A stretch of 64,000 bases of DNA from Saccharothrix algeriensis (GTDB lineage Bacteria; Actinomycetota; Actinomycetes; Mycobacteriales; Pseudonocardiaceae), in contig NZ_JAFBCL010000001.1 of NCBI RefSeq assembly GCF_016907655.1, forward strand, positions 806,001 through 870,000, in the 5' to 3' direction. Numbering within the stretch: position 1 is the stretch's first letter; each line of letters opens with the position of its first letter. Positions 1 through 9,132 of the stretch are shown here, piece by piece. Under the pieces are notes generated by a model. The model saw only the letters and a program-made list of their open reading frames with translations, did no database searches and had not been told where the DNA came from. The position numbers and the translations under genes were made by a program.

Positions 1-282
1 GGCCGGGCAGCGTGGCGGGACCTGGTCGTCAGGACGCGCGACGCCGGTGCGCGTTGCGCCGCGTTGTTGGCCGAGTTGCTGCCGTGCGGCGCCATCGGCC
101 CCACTGTCGGCAACGTCGTGTACGGGCGATCGGACGGCTGCTGCGACGAGCACCGCGCGCTTCTGGCCGCGATGGCGGACGTGACCGTGTTCCCGGTCGA
201 GCGCCGTTTCCGGCTGCACGTCGACGACGGCACCGCGGAGGCGCTCACCGCGCTTGCCCGCGACGGGAAGGGGTGCCGATGA
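1..282 (+). CDS. Unknown protein, C-terminal part
   Basis: An open frame enters from the window edge and ends at a TGA whose last bases overlap the ATG of the haemoglobin gene. About 93 residues are visible, with GAIGPTVGNVVYG and a Cys-Cys pair (DGCCDEH). I do not recognise the family. The ATGA overlap implies that it is the upstream member of the same operon. The start and the true length lie outside the window. Confidence 0.55.
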   Translation, partial: GRAAWRDLVVRTRDAGARCAALLAELLPCGAIGPTVGNVVYGRSDGCCDEHRALLAAMADVTVFPVERRFRLHVDDGTAEALTALARDGKGCR

Positions 283-647
283 CCCAGGCGCCGAGGCTCG
301 CACCGGAGGAACTGCTCATGGCGCTGGCGGACCGGTTCTACGCGGAGGTCTCCGCGGACGAGGTGCTCCGCGCGCTCTACCCCGACGAGGACCTGACCGA
401 CGCGGCACGGCACCTCGGCTGGTTCCTGGTGCAGGCCCGGGGCGGCCCGCTGACCTACTTCGACCGCCGAGGGCACCCGAGCCTGCGCGCGAGGCACGTC
501 CCGTTCCCGATCACCGGCGGTCTGCGGGACCGGTGGCTCCGCCACATGCGCACCGCGCTCGACGGCAGCGGTATCGACGACGGCGAGCGGGCGAAGCTGT
601 GGCGGTGGTTCGTCGCGAGCGCGGACGCGCTGGTGAACGTGCCGTGA
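279..647 (+). CDS. Group II truncated haemoglobin (GlbO-like)
   Basis: The 122-residue product matches the two-on-two globin fold of group II. Visible marks are LTYFDRRGHPSLRARH with the probable proximal (F8) histidine, followed by PFPI and then RDRWLRHM carrying the group II tryptophan. Such proteins bind O2 or NO and often serve oxygenases or nitrosative-stress defence in the cytoplasm. The ATG overlaps the previous stop (ATGA), and its own stop overlaps the next GTG, so it lies inside a coupled operon. A PhyH-type oxygenase two genes downstream makes an oxygen-supply role possible, but that is inference. The length is normal for the family. Confidence 0.85.
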   Translation: MTQAPRLAPEELLMALADRFYAEVSADEVLRALYPDEDLTDAARHLGWFLVQARGGPLTYFDRRGHPSLRARHVPFPITGGLRDRWLRHMRTALDGSGIDDGERAKLWRWFVASADALVNVP

Positions 648-1300
648 ACGAGCACGCGCACGACACCTCCGCCGCGGCGGAGGCCCGTGCGAACGCCCTG
701 CTCCGCGCCGGACGCACCAGGGGCGCGGCAGCGGCCTTTCGCACGGCCATGGCCCTCGCCATCGCCGAACACCCGCACGACGGGGACCGGCTCGTCGCGC
801 TGCGGCACCGCCTCGCCTGGTCGTTGTGGGAATCGGGCCGCAGCGACGAGGCCATCGCGGTGTACGAGGAGGAACGGGTGCCGCTGGATCACCACGGGTG
901 CCGCACCCTGGGCGACCTGTACGTCGAGACCGGGCGGCTCGCCGAGGCGCTGCGGGCTTACACGGTCGTGCTGGACTGGGTCCGGCGGCGGCTGGCAGCC
1001 CGGTTCGCCGGCATGGCGGTGCTGGCCGAGGCCCTGGCGACCGCGCCGGGCCGCGGGCTCAACCTCCTCGTCGTCGACGTGCTGCGCGAGAACCTGCACG
1101 GCCTCGGCGCGGGCTACCGGCGCAGGTCCCTGGGGTTGCCGATGCTGTGGTCGTGCCTGGCGGACGTGCACCGGCGGCTCGGCGAACGCCGTGAAGAGGC
1201 CCGCTACCGCGAGGACTTCCTGCGGTACTGGGCGTGGTACGCCGGCCGGGAGCACGAAAGCGTCCTGGCACTGGCACGTGGAGGTGGTCCGCATGCGTGA
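644..1300 (+). CDS. TPR-like helical repeat protein
   Basis: This 218-residue protein is rich in alternating Ala/Leu/Arg helices. Stretches such as RLAWSLWESGRSDEAIAVYEEE and LGDLYVETGRLAEALRAYTV have the spacing of tetratricopeptide repeats. No catalytic motif, signal peptide or membrane segment is visible, so a scaffold or partner-binding role is the most that can be said. The GTG start overlaps the globin stop (GTGA), and the end overlaps the dioxygenase start by 8 bases. The family identity beyond TPR-like is not known. Confidence 0.7.
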   Translation: MNEHAHDTSAAAEARANALLRAGRTRGAAAAFRTAMALAIAEHPHDGDRLVALRHRLAWSLWESGRSDEAIAVYEEERVPLDHHGCRTLGDLYVETGRLAEALRAYTVVLDWVRRRLAARFAGMAVLAEALATAPGRGLNLLVVDVLRENLHGLGAGYRRRSLGLPMLWSCLADVHRRLGERREEARYREDFLRYWAWYAGREHESVLALARGGGPHA

Positions 1301-2204
1301 GTTCGACCTGGCCCCCGCGCGCGGTGCGCACGCCGCGCCGGTCGAGGAGGCGCGGCGGGCGCTCGTCGAGGACGGGTGCCTGCTGCTGAGGGGCGCGCTG
1401 CCCGTCCCAGCGGTCCGGCGACTCCGGCGGGAGCTGGCCGGCTCCTACTCCCGGCTCACGGGCGAGAGCTGGGACTGGGCGCGCCTGCGCCGGTCCGCGG
1501 CGGACGACGACCTGCTCGGCCTGCGACGGGCGCTGTTCGGCTGCGCGTCGAACGGCGCCCTGTTCCGGCACCGCCGGCTGGTGTCCTTCCTCGAAGGTCT
1601 GCTCGGCGCGCCGCCCTACCTCCACCCCCGGCGGTGGTTGCGCCTGAACCCGCCCGGCGGCGGGCTGGGGCAGTGGGCGGTGCCGTACCACCAGGACTAC
1701 CGGTTCGTGCAAGGCACGCCTGACGTGGTGACGGTGTGGCTGCCCCTCCACCGGTGCCACGGCGGCGGCATCCGGGTCGAGTCGCGGTCGCACCGCCGCG
1801 GGCTGCGGCCACTGGGTGACCGGATCCCCTCGAACCACCTGCGGCCCGTGGCCGGCGTCAGGCAGGAACGCGTCGACGAGCCCGCCTGCGACATGGGCGA
1901 CGTGGTCCTGTTCCACAGCCTCACCGTGCACGGCACCGCGCCGAACACCGGCTCGTTGAACCGCATCTCGGTGGACGCCCGGTTCCAGCGCCGGGACGAC
2001 CCGATCGCGCGCGAGCAGTTGCGGCCGGCGATCGCACCGCAGGACGGTCTGCCCATCGGCGTTCCCGGCGCCACCGCCGAGGACCCCTCGGCGTGGTCGG
2101 GTGATGCGCTCGCCGACCCGGCGGCCGACATGCCGCTCGTGCCGGCCGGCCCCTTCTCCGCCGACCGGCTGCTCACCTCGTCCCGGTTCGTCCCCGCCGG
2201 CTGA
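1293..2204 (+). CDS. PhyH-family Fe(II)/2-oxoglutarate dioxygenase
   Basis: The 303-residue product has the double-stranded beta-helix signature of phytanoyl-CoA-type dioxygenases: YHQD supplies His-x-Asp, FHSLTVHG supplies the distal iron histidine, and the Arg in VDARFQ is placed to hold 2-oxoglutarate. These enzymes hydroxylate or otherwise oxidise small molecules in the cytoplasm. The ATG lies within the end of the TPR-like gene, giving tight coupling. The 41-base gap before the next gene is short. The substrate is unknown; a link to the indolocarbazole genes starting 1.5 kb downstream is only positional. Confidence 0.8.
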   Translation: MREFDLAPARGAHAAPVEEARRALVEDGCLLLRGALPVPAVRRLRRELAGSYSRLTGESWDWARLRRSAADDDLLGLRRALFGCASNGALFRHRRLVSFLEGLLGAPPYLHPRRWLRLNPPGGGLGQWAVPYHQDYRFVQGTPDVVTVWLPLHRCHGGGIRVESRSHRRGLRPLGDRIPSNHLRPVAGVRQERVDEPACDMGDVVLFHSLTVHGTAPNTGSLNRISVDARFQRRDDPIAREQLRPAIAPQDGLPIGVPGATAEDPSAWSGDALADPAADMPLVPAGPFSADRLLTSSRFVPAG

Positions 2205-2245
2205 CGCCCGGCCGACCGATCACCGCGCTGCGAGGGGGACACCCG

Positions 2246-3322
2246 GTGGCCAAGGAAGTCGTCTACCTCTGCCGGGGCCACGGGTTCGGCCACGCCGCCC
2301 GCGCGCTGCCCGTCCTGTCGGCCCTGCGGGCCAGGAGGCCGGACGTGCGGGTCCGGGTCGCGTCCGGCACGACCGGGCTGTCCTACCTCAGGGCGAACGG
2401 GCAACCCTGCGACGACCTCGCCTGGACCGACCGCCTGGACCACTCGGCGCCCGTGGTGCGGGAGGTTCACCGGTACCTGGGGCGAAGCGGCGACGACCTG
2501 GCCCTGGTCGTCTCGGACGAGTTGGCCTACGTCCCGATGCTGTGCCGGAGGATGGGCCTGCCCTCGCTGTTCCTCACGTGCCGGCTCGGCAGCGAGAAGG
2601 GCTCGCCGCGGCTCGACCACGCGCTCGGCCGGGTGGGGCGTGAAATCGTCATCCCGGACTGGGCCTTCGCCCACCGGGTGCCGGACTTCCTGGCGGACCT
2701 CGTGACGTTCACCGGACCGATCGCGCCCATCATCCCGTTCGACCGGTCCCGCGCCCGCGCCCTCGTCGGAGCGGATCCCGAGGAGTACCTCGCGGTCGTG
2801 TCCTGGGGCGCGCCGCACCCCGCGAAAGCGCGGTTGCAGCGGAAGATGGCGGCTTCGGTGCTCGACCTGTGGAGGCGGGACCGGCCGGCCGGCGGGCGGC
2901 TCGTGGTGCTGGCCGACGAGGGCGAGACCGCTGCCCGGCTGGGGGTCGACACCCGGGTCCCCGGTGTCGAGTGGCCGGGATTCCGCGCCGACGCCCCGGC
3001 GTTCCACCGGGCGGCGGACGTCGTGTTCGCCTCGGGCGGTTCGACGGCCCTCGAACTGGCGCGCAACCGGGTGCCGACGGTGGCGTTCTGCTCCTCGGGC
3101 GGGTCCGTCGTCCCGAGGCGCCTCCGCGCACTCGAGCGGTGCGGTTTGCTGGCGTTGTCCGAAGGGCTCCGACCGGACGGCGTCGACCGGTTGAGCGGAC
3201 TCGTGGAACGAGCGACGGCACGGGGTGCGCCGCACCGGGGCTGCGAACTGCGCTGGGGCGACCCGGAGCAGGTCGTCGACATGATCGTGGACGCGGTGGA
3301 CTCGGTGGACGCCACCGGGTAG
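2246..3322 (+). CDS. GT28/MurG-like glycosyltransferase
   Basis: The 358-residue protein begins after the GTG with a nucleotide-sugar-transferase glycine/histidine loop (CRGHGFGHAARALPVL). Near the C-terminus it carries a typical GT-B acceptor/donor region: FHRAADVVFASGGSTALELA and then VPTVAFCSSGGS. It has the length and two-domain look of family 28/MGT-like transferases. It is distinct from the GT1 enzyme at the end of the indolocarbazole cluster. It could add sugar to the product of the neighbouring dioxygenase or act in envelope metabolism. Sugar and acceptor cannot be told from sequence alone. Confidence 0.7.
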   Translation: MAKEVVYLCRGHGFGHAARALPVLSALRARRPDVRVRVASGTTGLSYLRANGQPCDDLAWTDRLDHSAPVVREVHRYLGRSGDDLALVVSDELAYVPMLCRRMGLPSLFLTCRLGSEKGSPRLDHALGRVGREIVIPDWAFAHRVPDFLADLVTFTGPIAPIIPFDRSRARALVGADPEEYLAVVSWGAPHPAKARLQRKMAASVLDLWRRDRPAGGRLVVLADEGETAARLGVDTRVPGVEWPGFRADAPAFHRAADVVFASGGSTALELARNRVPTVAFCSSGGSVVPRRLRALERCGLLALSEGLRPDGVDRLSGLVERATARGAPHRGCELRWGDPEQVVDMIVDAVDSVDATG

Positions 3323-3746
3323 CCGAAGGGCCGCCGGGAGCGCCCCTCGACCGGTCGGTCCCGCTGCCCGCCACCGCGCATCCCCGCAGCGACAGCGCCC
3401 TGCCACGCGGGACGGGACGACCTCACTGCGTGATCGCGGGTCCGGGTCGCCGCTCCAACGGTTGGGCTATCGGGTGGTCGGAACGGGCCGGAGTTGCCCG
3501 GTGGGCGGGTTCTGCTCACGGTGGGGGTGAAGGCGCGGTCCGCGCGGCGTCCCCTCACGGCCGCCGCGCACGCCGCGGCGGGCATCGCCGAGGTGGTGGG
3601 CGCTTGCGGAGCGGAACGGTTGGGGCACCGGGTGGGGACACAGGACGGCGACGGGCGGATCGGCGGCGCGCGGCAGGCCGCGGCGGGTTCGGGCGGGTTG
3701 CGATGAGCGGGCCGGAACCGGTCCGGGGCGTTCGCGGGGGACGGCC
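3323..3746. other. Intergenic region upstream of rebD-like gene
   Basis: These 424 bases separate the glycosyltransferase from the chromopyrrolate synthase. I see no convincing gene; the short frames here lack ribosome sites and recognisable motifs. The cluster promoter probably lies here, but no clear -35/-10 pair stands out. Confidence 0.4.
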
Positions 3747-6677
3747 GTGAGCGTCTTCGACCTGCCCCGGCTGCACTTCCGCGGCACCGCGCGGACCAGC
3801 CTGCCCACCGGGCCGCGCTGCGGTCTGGTGGACGTGACCACCAACACCGCGCTCACGCACGAGGGTCCGTTCCCGGTGGACCGCCCGGCCCACGAGTACC
3901 ACGACTACCTGGCGAACCGGGGCGCCCGGTACGACGCCGCGGGCCGACCGTGCCGCGACGGGGTGTTCAGCGAGGTCATGGGCTGGAACTTCGGCGGCAA
4001 CGGGCATTTCGCGACCGAGGCGGCGATCACCGGCGTGGAGCGCGAAGCCGGGCGGGTGGAGGTGGACGACCCGCTGGTGGGCAGCAGCGTGGACATGTGG
4101 GGCCACTACAACGAGTACCTCGCGACCACCGTCAACCGGGCGCGGGTCTTCGACGTCGACCCGACCGCCACGGACACGATGACCCTGATGGTCGGCCAGT
4201 TCGGCTTCGGCCGCGTCGGGCGGTCGCACGACGTCGGGTACGTGGTCACCGGGCGGGTGAGGGGCACGTCGCCGCCGCGGTGGCAGAACCCGCACCACGC
4301 GCTCGACGTCGGCGAGCACTTCATGGCGGCGGAACTGCGCCGGTCGGTGGTCTACCAGTTCGCGGTCGAGGACCCGCAGTGGCTGGAAGGCCCTTCCCCC
4401 GCGGTCGAGCACCTGAGGTCCGCGGCGGGCGAAGGGCTGGTGGTCCAGTTCGCGCTGTGCCACATGGCCGCGCCCACGGCGCCGGACACGCCGAACCGGT
4501 GGCGGCTGCGGGGCACCATCGCGCCGTGGCACGCGGCGGAACTGCGCACCTACCCCGCCGGGCGGCTGCTCGTGCCGTGCGGCGAGCGCACCGGGGTGCA
4601 CACCCTCAGCGTCGACGTGTCGCCGACGCACGTCACGTTCAACCTGATCACCGCCGTGCCCCGGCCCTGGGACGGGGGCGACCTGCTGCTGCGCACGGCC
4701 GACTCCGACGAGCTGGTCGCGACCGTGCCCGCCAAGGCGCACGAGCACACGCCGACCGGCGGGATCGTCACCGTGCCGGCGGCGTCCGGGGCGCCCTCGG
4801 CGCACGACCAGGCGTTGCGACTGGTCCACCTCGACCGGCACGCGCGCCCCGTGGACCTCCTGCGCGAGGTCGAGCTGAACGTCCAGTCCGACGAGGCGAG
4901 CCTGATCCTCGACCACACCGACGGCACCCCGGAGCACGACGCGCTGGTGACGTTCCGGGCGTTCCTGCGCGGCCGGCCGCACCCGGTCGCCCCCGTCGTG
5001 CGCCCGCGGGACGACCTGCTCGGGATCGGCGAGGTCGGCGTCGACGGCGCCGGCCGGGGCCGCTTCACCGTCCGCGGGCTGCGAGCCGGTGTCACCCGGA
5101 TCCCGCTCGGACCGCACGGCGCCGTGGCGGTCCGGGTCCTGCCCGACGACCGGGACCTCGACGCCGTCCCGGAACAGGACGTGACCTTCGAGCTGGTGCA
5201 CGAGAAGGTGCTGGCCTACTACGAGCTGGTGTCCTCGTTCATGCGCGCCGAGGTGTTCAGCCTGGCCGACCGGTGCAAGGTCGAGACCTACGCGACGCTG
5301 ATGTGGCAGATGTGCGACCCGCGGAACAAGGACAAGACCTACTACATGCCGCCCACCAGGGACCTCTCGGCGCCGAAGGCGCGGCTGCTGCTGAAGTACC
5401 TGCGCCGGCAACAGCGCCACGCGCCGCGCCCGGCGCCGCTGGAGACGCCGTGGACGCCCCCGATCACCACCCGCGGCGAACTGGTCGCCGCGCTGCGCCA
5501 AGCCGTCACCCTCGAACTGGCGGTGATGCTGCAGTACCTGTACGCCGCCTACTCCGTGCCGACCTACGGCGCCGGCGAGGCGCGGGTGCGCGAAGGTTTG
5601 TGGACCGCGGAGCAGCTCGCGCTCGCCTGCGGCGACGGCGGTCGGACGCTGCGCACCGGGATCCGGGGCAGCCTGCTCGAAGTCGCCCGCGAGGAGATGG
5701 TCCACTACCTGGTCGTCAACAACGTCCTCATGGCCGTCGGCGAGCCGTTCTTCGTGCCCCGGGTGGACTTCGCCACGATCAACGCCGACCTGCCGCTGCC
5801 GGTGGACTTCGCGCTCGAACCGCTGCACCTCGGGAGCGCGCAGCGGTTCATCGCCATCGAGGAGCCCTGCGACGGCCGGGTCGGCGGCGGGCCGTACCGG
5901 TCGCTGAGCGAGCTGTACGGCGCCATCCGCGAGGGCCTGTCCCGGGTGCCGGACCTGTTCCTGGTCGACCGCGGCCGGGGCGGCGGCGAGCACCACCTGT
6001 TCCTGCGCGAGTCGGTCAACCTGACCCACCCCGACTACCAGTTCGAGGTGGACGACCTGTCCAGCGCGCTGTTCGCGGTCGACTTCGTGACCGAGCAGGG
6101 CGAAGGCGCCGTGCTGCCCGCGACCGGCGACCCCGGCCCGTCGCACCACGAGACCTTCCGCCGGATCGCCGGCCTGCTGATGACCGAGCAACTGCGCGGC
6201 GGCGGCCGGCCGTGGGACCCGGCCTACCCGGTGCTGCGCAACCCGACCGCGGACCCCGGTCGCGGAGCGGGCCGGCTCGTCACCGACCCCGGCACCGCGC
6301 CGGTCATGGCGCTGTTCAACCGGGCCTACCACATGATGCTGCTCCTGATGGCGCAGCACTTCGCCGAACGGCCGGACGCCAGCCTGCGCCGGTCCGAGCT
6401 GATGAACGCCGCGATCGACGTCATGACCGGGATGATGCGGCCCCTCGCGGAACTGCTGGTGACGCTGCCCTCCGGCGTGCCCGGCCGCACCGCGGGCCCC
6501 TCCTTCGAGCTGCCGGAGCCGCCCGTCCCGGTGTCGCGGCCCGACGTGGCCCGCCGCGGGATCGCGCTGCGGTTCGAGCACCTGGCGGCGGGGTGCCGCC
6601 GGGACGCCCGGGTGCCGGAACGGGTGGCCGGGATGAGCGCCCACCTCGCGGCGCAGTTCGGCAGGCCGCCGTGCTGA
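3747..6677 (+). CDS. rebD: Chromopyrrolic acid synthase (RebD/StaD/VioB family)
   Basis: The 976-residue protein begins SVFDLPRLHFRGTA, the hallmark opening of RebD and VioB, and stays collinear with them: WGHYNEYL, YQFAVEDP, SLADRCKVETYATLMWQMCDP and YYMPPTRDLSAPKARL. A ferritin-like part follows with LELAVMLQYLYAAYS and EEMVHYLVVNNVLM, which supplies iron ligands. The family couples two indole-3-pyruvate imine units; RebD/StaD give chromopyrrolic acid. Length (RebD about 1,000) is complete. The GTG start follows the family N-terminus. A VioB-type assignment is less likely because RebP- and RebC-like genes follow. Confidence 0.95.
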   Translation: MSVFDLPRLHFRGTARTSLPTGPRCGLVDVTTNTALTHEGPFPVDRPAHEYHDYLANRGARYDAAGRPCRDGVFSEVMGWNFGGNGHFATEAAITGVEREAGRVEVDDPLVGSSVDMWGHYNEYLATTVNRARVFDVDPTATDTMTLMVGQFGFGRVGRSHDVGYVVTGRVRGTSPPRWQNPHHALDVGEHFMAAELRRSVVYQFAVEDPQWLEGPSPAVEHLRSAAGEGLVVQFALCHMAAPTAPDTPNRWRLRGTIAPWHAAELRTYPAGRLLVPCGERTGVHTLSVDVSPTHVTFNLITAVPRPWDGGDLLLRTADSDELVATVPAKAHEHTPTGGIVTVPAASGAPSAHDQALRLVHLDRHARPVDLLREVELNVQSDEASLILDHTDGTPEHDALVTFRAFLRGRPHPVAPVVRPRDDLLGIGEVGVDGAGRGRFTVRGLRAGVTRIPLGPHGAVAVRVLPDDRDLDAVPEQDVTFELVHEKVLAYYELVSSFMRAEVFSLADRCKVETYATLMWQMCDPRNKDKTYYMPPTRDLSAPKARLLLKYLRRQQRHAPRPAPLETPWTPPITTRGELVAALRQAVTLELAVMLQYLYAAYSVPTYGAGEARVREGLWTAEQLALACGDGGRTLRTGIRGSLLEVAREEMVHYLVVNNVLMAVGEPFFVPRVDFATINADLPLPVDFALEPLHLGSAQRFIAIEEPCDGRVGGGPYRSLSELYGAIREGLSRVPDLFLVDRGRGGGEHHLFLRESVNLTHPDYQFEVDDLSSALFAVDFVTEQGEGAVLPATGDPGPSHHETFRRIAGLLMTEQLRGGGRPWDPAYPVLRNPTADPGRGAGRLVTDPGTAPVMALFNRAYHMMLLLMAQHFAERPDASLRRSELMNAAIDVMTGMMRPLAELLVTLPSGVPGRTAGPSFELPEPPVPVSRPDVARRGIALRFEHLAAGCRRDARVPERVAGMSAHLAAQFGRPPC

Positions 6678-6717
6678 CCGGACCGCCGCCCGCCGACCCG
6701 TTCCCCGAGGAGCCGAC

Positions 6718-7890
6718 GTGACCGACCTGGTCGAGATCCGCCTCGACGTGGGCCCCGGCGACGTCCAGGAGCGCCTGCTCGACGTGGCGCGCCGCCACCC
6801 GCTGGCCCGCGTGGCCTGGGCCGGCGGCGAGGTGTGGCTGGTGAACGAACCCGACCTGGTCCGCCTGGCGTTCTGCGACCACCGGCTCACCAAGGAGGCC
6901 GGCGCGGCGCCGCCCTGGTTCGACGACGTGACCGGGCTGATCGGCTCCGCGCAGACCTCCCGCGCCGCCGAGATGATCACCAGCGAGGGCGCCGAGCACA
7001 CCCGGCAGCGCCGGCTGCACGCCGCGATCTTCTCGCCCCGGCACCGGGCGCGCTGGCAGCAGCTGATCACCGGTGTCGTGCACGACCTGCTGGGGTCGCT
7101 CGACGGTGAGGTGGACCTGGTGCCCCGGCTCGCCTACCCGCTCCCGGTGGCGGTCATCAGCGCCGTGCTCGGCCTGCCGCCCGACATGCGCGAACCGCTG
7201 ACCACCGCGTGCCGGCTGGTCACCCACGGCGCCGACGAGGCCGAGCGCGAGCGGGGGCGCGTGCAGCTCTACGGCGGCGTCGGGGCCTTCCTCGGCCCGC
7301 GCCGGCACGAGCTGCGCCCCGGCATGATCGCCGACCTGCTGGCGCTGCACGAGGCCGACGGCTCGGTCAGCACCGTCGAGATCGCGACCTGGACGCCCGG
7401 GCTCGTCATCCCGGGGCACGAGTCCACGACGAGCGTGCTGGCCGCGCTGCTGGCCGACGTGCTGGCCGAACCACCCGACGAGCGCCCGTCCACCGACGAG
7501 GAGATCGGGGCGCGCGTCGAGCGCGCCCTGCGCGACAACCCGCCGTTCCCCCTGGCCACCTGGCGGTTCAGCACCTCCCGGGTGCTGTTGCAGGGGCACG
7601 AGATCCCGGCGGCCGTGCCCGTCCTGCTGAACATCTCCGCCCTCAACCACGCCTCACCGTCCACACCGCACTACACCTTCGGCTACGGCGCCCACTACTG
7701 CGTGGGCGCGGGCCTGGCGCGCACCGAACTGCGGATCGCCCTGGCCGAGTTCCTCCGGCGGTTCCCGGGCGCCACGCGGAAAGCCGGCGAGCCCCGCTGG
7801 GTGAGCGGCTACGCCATCCGGCAGCTCACCTCGCTGCCGGTCCACCTCACCCCCGCCCGGAGCGCGGCGAGGTCCTCGGCCGCGCGGTGA
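6718..7890 (+). CDS. Atypical cytochrome P450 (indolocarbazole tailoring)
   Basis: This 390-residue P450 has the I-helix PGHEST (residues 232-237) and the haem loop FGYGAHYCVG with Cys328. Two core marks are abnormal. The K-helix reads VERALR, so the ExxR glutamate position (269) is arginine. The meander between it and the haem loop is about 15 residues short, removing the usual PxxF/DPxR segment. The GTG start follows GAGGAGCC. It sits directly after the rebD-like gene. By position it could be a counterpart of StaN, the P450 that makes the second C-N sugar bond, but I cannot confirm this by sequence. Confidence 0.8.
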   Translation: MTDLVEIRLDVGPGDVQERLLDVARRHPLARVAWAGGEVWLVNEPDLVRLAFCDHRLTKEAGAAPPWFDDVTGLIGSAQTSRAAEMITSEGAEHTRQRRLHAAIFSPRHRARWQQLITGVVHDLLGSLDGEVDLVPRLAYPLPVAVISAVLGLPPDMREPLTTACRLVTHGADEAERERGRVQLYGGVGAFLGPRRHELRPGMIADLLALHEADGSVSTVEIATWTPGLVIPGHESTTSVLAALLADVLAEPPDERPSTDEEIGARVERALRDNPPFPLATWRFSTSRVLLQGHEIPAAVPVLLNISALNHASPSTPHYTFGYGAHYCVGAGLARTELRIALAEFLRRFPGATRKAGEPRWVSGYAIRQLTSLPVHLTPARSAARSSAAR

Positions 7891-7965
7891 AGGCTCCCGG
7901 CGCACTCGCGTTGCGCGGCAAGGCGATGGCAGCGGCACGGCGATGGCGGCACGGCGGGCGATCGG
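7891..7965. other. Convergent gap between two P450 genes
   Basis: Seventy-five bases separate the ends of two converging P450 genes. A short repeat of GGCGATGGC / GGCACGGCGATGGCGGCA is present, but no perfect terminator hairpin is evident. Confidence 0.3.
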
Positions 7966-9132
7966 TCACACCGGCCAACCGGTGCGCAGCGGCAGGGTTT
8001 CCGGGCCGTGGAAGATCAGGTCGCGGTGGTAGCGCACCGGCCGCTCGGCGACCCGGGGCGCGGGCAGGCCGCGCACCAGCGCGGTCAGCGCGACCTGCGC
8101 CTCCAGGCCGGCCAGGGCCGCGCCCAGGCACCGGTGGGCGCCGTGCCCGAACCCGCAGTGCCGGCGGGGCGACCGGTCCAGCCGCAGCTCGTCGGGCTGC
8201 TCGAAGCGGTCGTGGTCGCGGTTGGCGGCGCCGAGCACCAGCACCACCTTGTCGTCCGCCCGGACCCGCCGGCCGCCCAGCACCACGTCCCGCCTGGCCC
8301 GTCGGCTCACCATCTGCACCGGACCGTCGTAGCGGATCAGCTCGTCCACGTGGTCGCCGGTGCACACCGGCCGCGACCGCAGCACCCGCGGCCGGCCCAG
8401 CAGCGCCAGCATGGACTTGCCGATCAGGTGGGCGGTGGTCTCGTGGCCCGCGGTGAGCAGGTGCACGCCCGTGCCGGCGACCTCGTCGAGGTCGCACCCG
8501 GCCCGGACGAGCGGCGCGAGGAGCCCGTGCTCGGCCGGTTCCCGGGCCGCCCGGCGGAAGTAGTCGCCGAGTTCGCGGGCCGCCCGCTCGGCGGCGGCGT
8601 AGTCGCCCCGGCGGGTCGAGCTGGCCTGCTGGAGCGCGAGCGCGCTGCGGTGCAGCCACGCCCGGTCGGCCGCGGGCAGGCCGAGCAGGTCGCACATCAC
8701 GTACAGCGGCAGCCGGGTCGCGAAGTCGGCCACCAGGTCGATCTCCGGGCGCCGCCCGAGAGCGGCGACGAGGTCGTCCGCGACCCGCTGGACGCGCGGG
8801 CGGAGGGAGCGCACCGCGGCGTGCGTGAACCTGCCGGCGAGCACCGACCGCAGCCGCGTGTGCCGCGGTGGGTCGAGGAACACCATCCAGGTGCTCACGA
8901 GGTCGGCGAGCGCGTCGCAGCCGGGCGGGAAGCTCAGCCTGCCGCGGGTGAAGTCCCGGCTCGCCAACACCTCCACCGTCGGCTGGTAGGCGAACACGTA
9001 CCACGCGCCGCTCGCGGCGCTCCAGTGCACCGGCTCCGCCGCCCGGTACCGCCGGTACAGCGGGTACGGGTGGGCGATCTCCTCCTCGCCCAGGGCCAGC
9101 GGGTCGAACGGCGGCAGGTCGGGCGCGCTCAC
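7966..9132 (-). CDS. rebP: Cytochrome P450, chromopyrrolic-acid aryl-coupling (RebP/StaP)
   Basis: The 388-residue product follows StaP/RebP (CYP245) closely: HPYPLYRRYR, MVFLDPPRHTRLRS, LLTAGHETT (I-helix, 228-233), ELIRYDGPVQ (ExxR, E264-R267), haem loop FGHGAHRCLG with Cys335, and the terminal DLIFHGPETL. StaP joins the two indole rings of chromopyrrolic acid with loss of carboxylates, building the indolocarbazole core together with a RebC/StaC flavoenzyme. The GTG start overlaps the stop of the oxidase gene (GTGA), so the two are coupled on the minus strand. All P450 core residues are intact, unlike the P450 at 6.7 kb. Confidence 0.93.
   Translation of the reverse strand: MSAPDLPPFDPLALGEEEIAHPYPLYRRYRAAEPVHWSAASGAWYVFAYQPTVEVLASRDFTRGRLSFPPGCDALADLVSTWMVFLDPPRHTRLRSVLAGRFTHAAVRSLRPRVQRVADDLVAALGRRPEIDLVADFATRLPLYVMCDLLGLPAADRAWLHRSALALQQASSTRRGDYAAAERAARELGDYFRRAAREPAEHGLLAPLVRAGCDLDEVAGTGVHLLTAGHETTAHLIGKSMLALLGRPRVLRSRPVCTGDHVDELIRYDGPVQMVSRRARRDVVLGGRRVRADDKVVLVLGAANRDHDRFEQPDELRLDRSPRRHCGFGHGAHRCLGAALAGLEAQVALTALVRGLPAPRVAERPVRYHRDLIFHGPETLPLRTGWPV

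Noticed and set aside
3494..3706. Short plus-strand frame before the rebD-like gene
   Set aside because: No ribosome site or recognisable motif; composition like random high-GC sequence.
3555..7070. Antisense open frame of about 1,170 codons on the minus strand across the rebD-like gene
   Set aside because: Composition is the mirror of the plus-strand coding sequence, with no ribosome site or motif. Long antisense frames are normal at this G+C.
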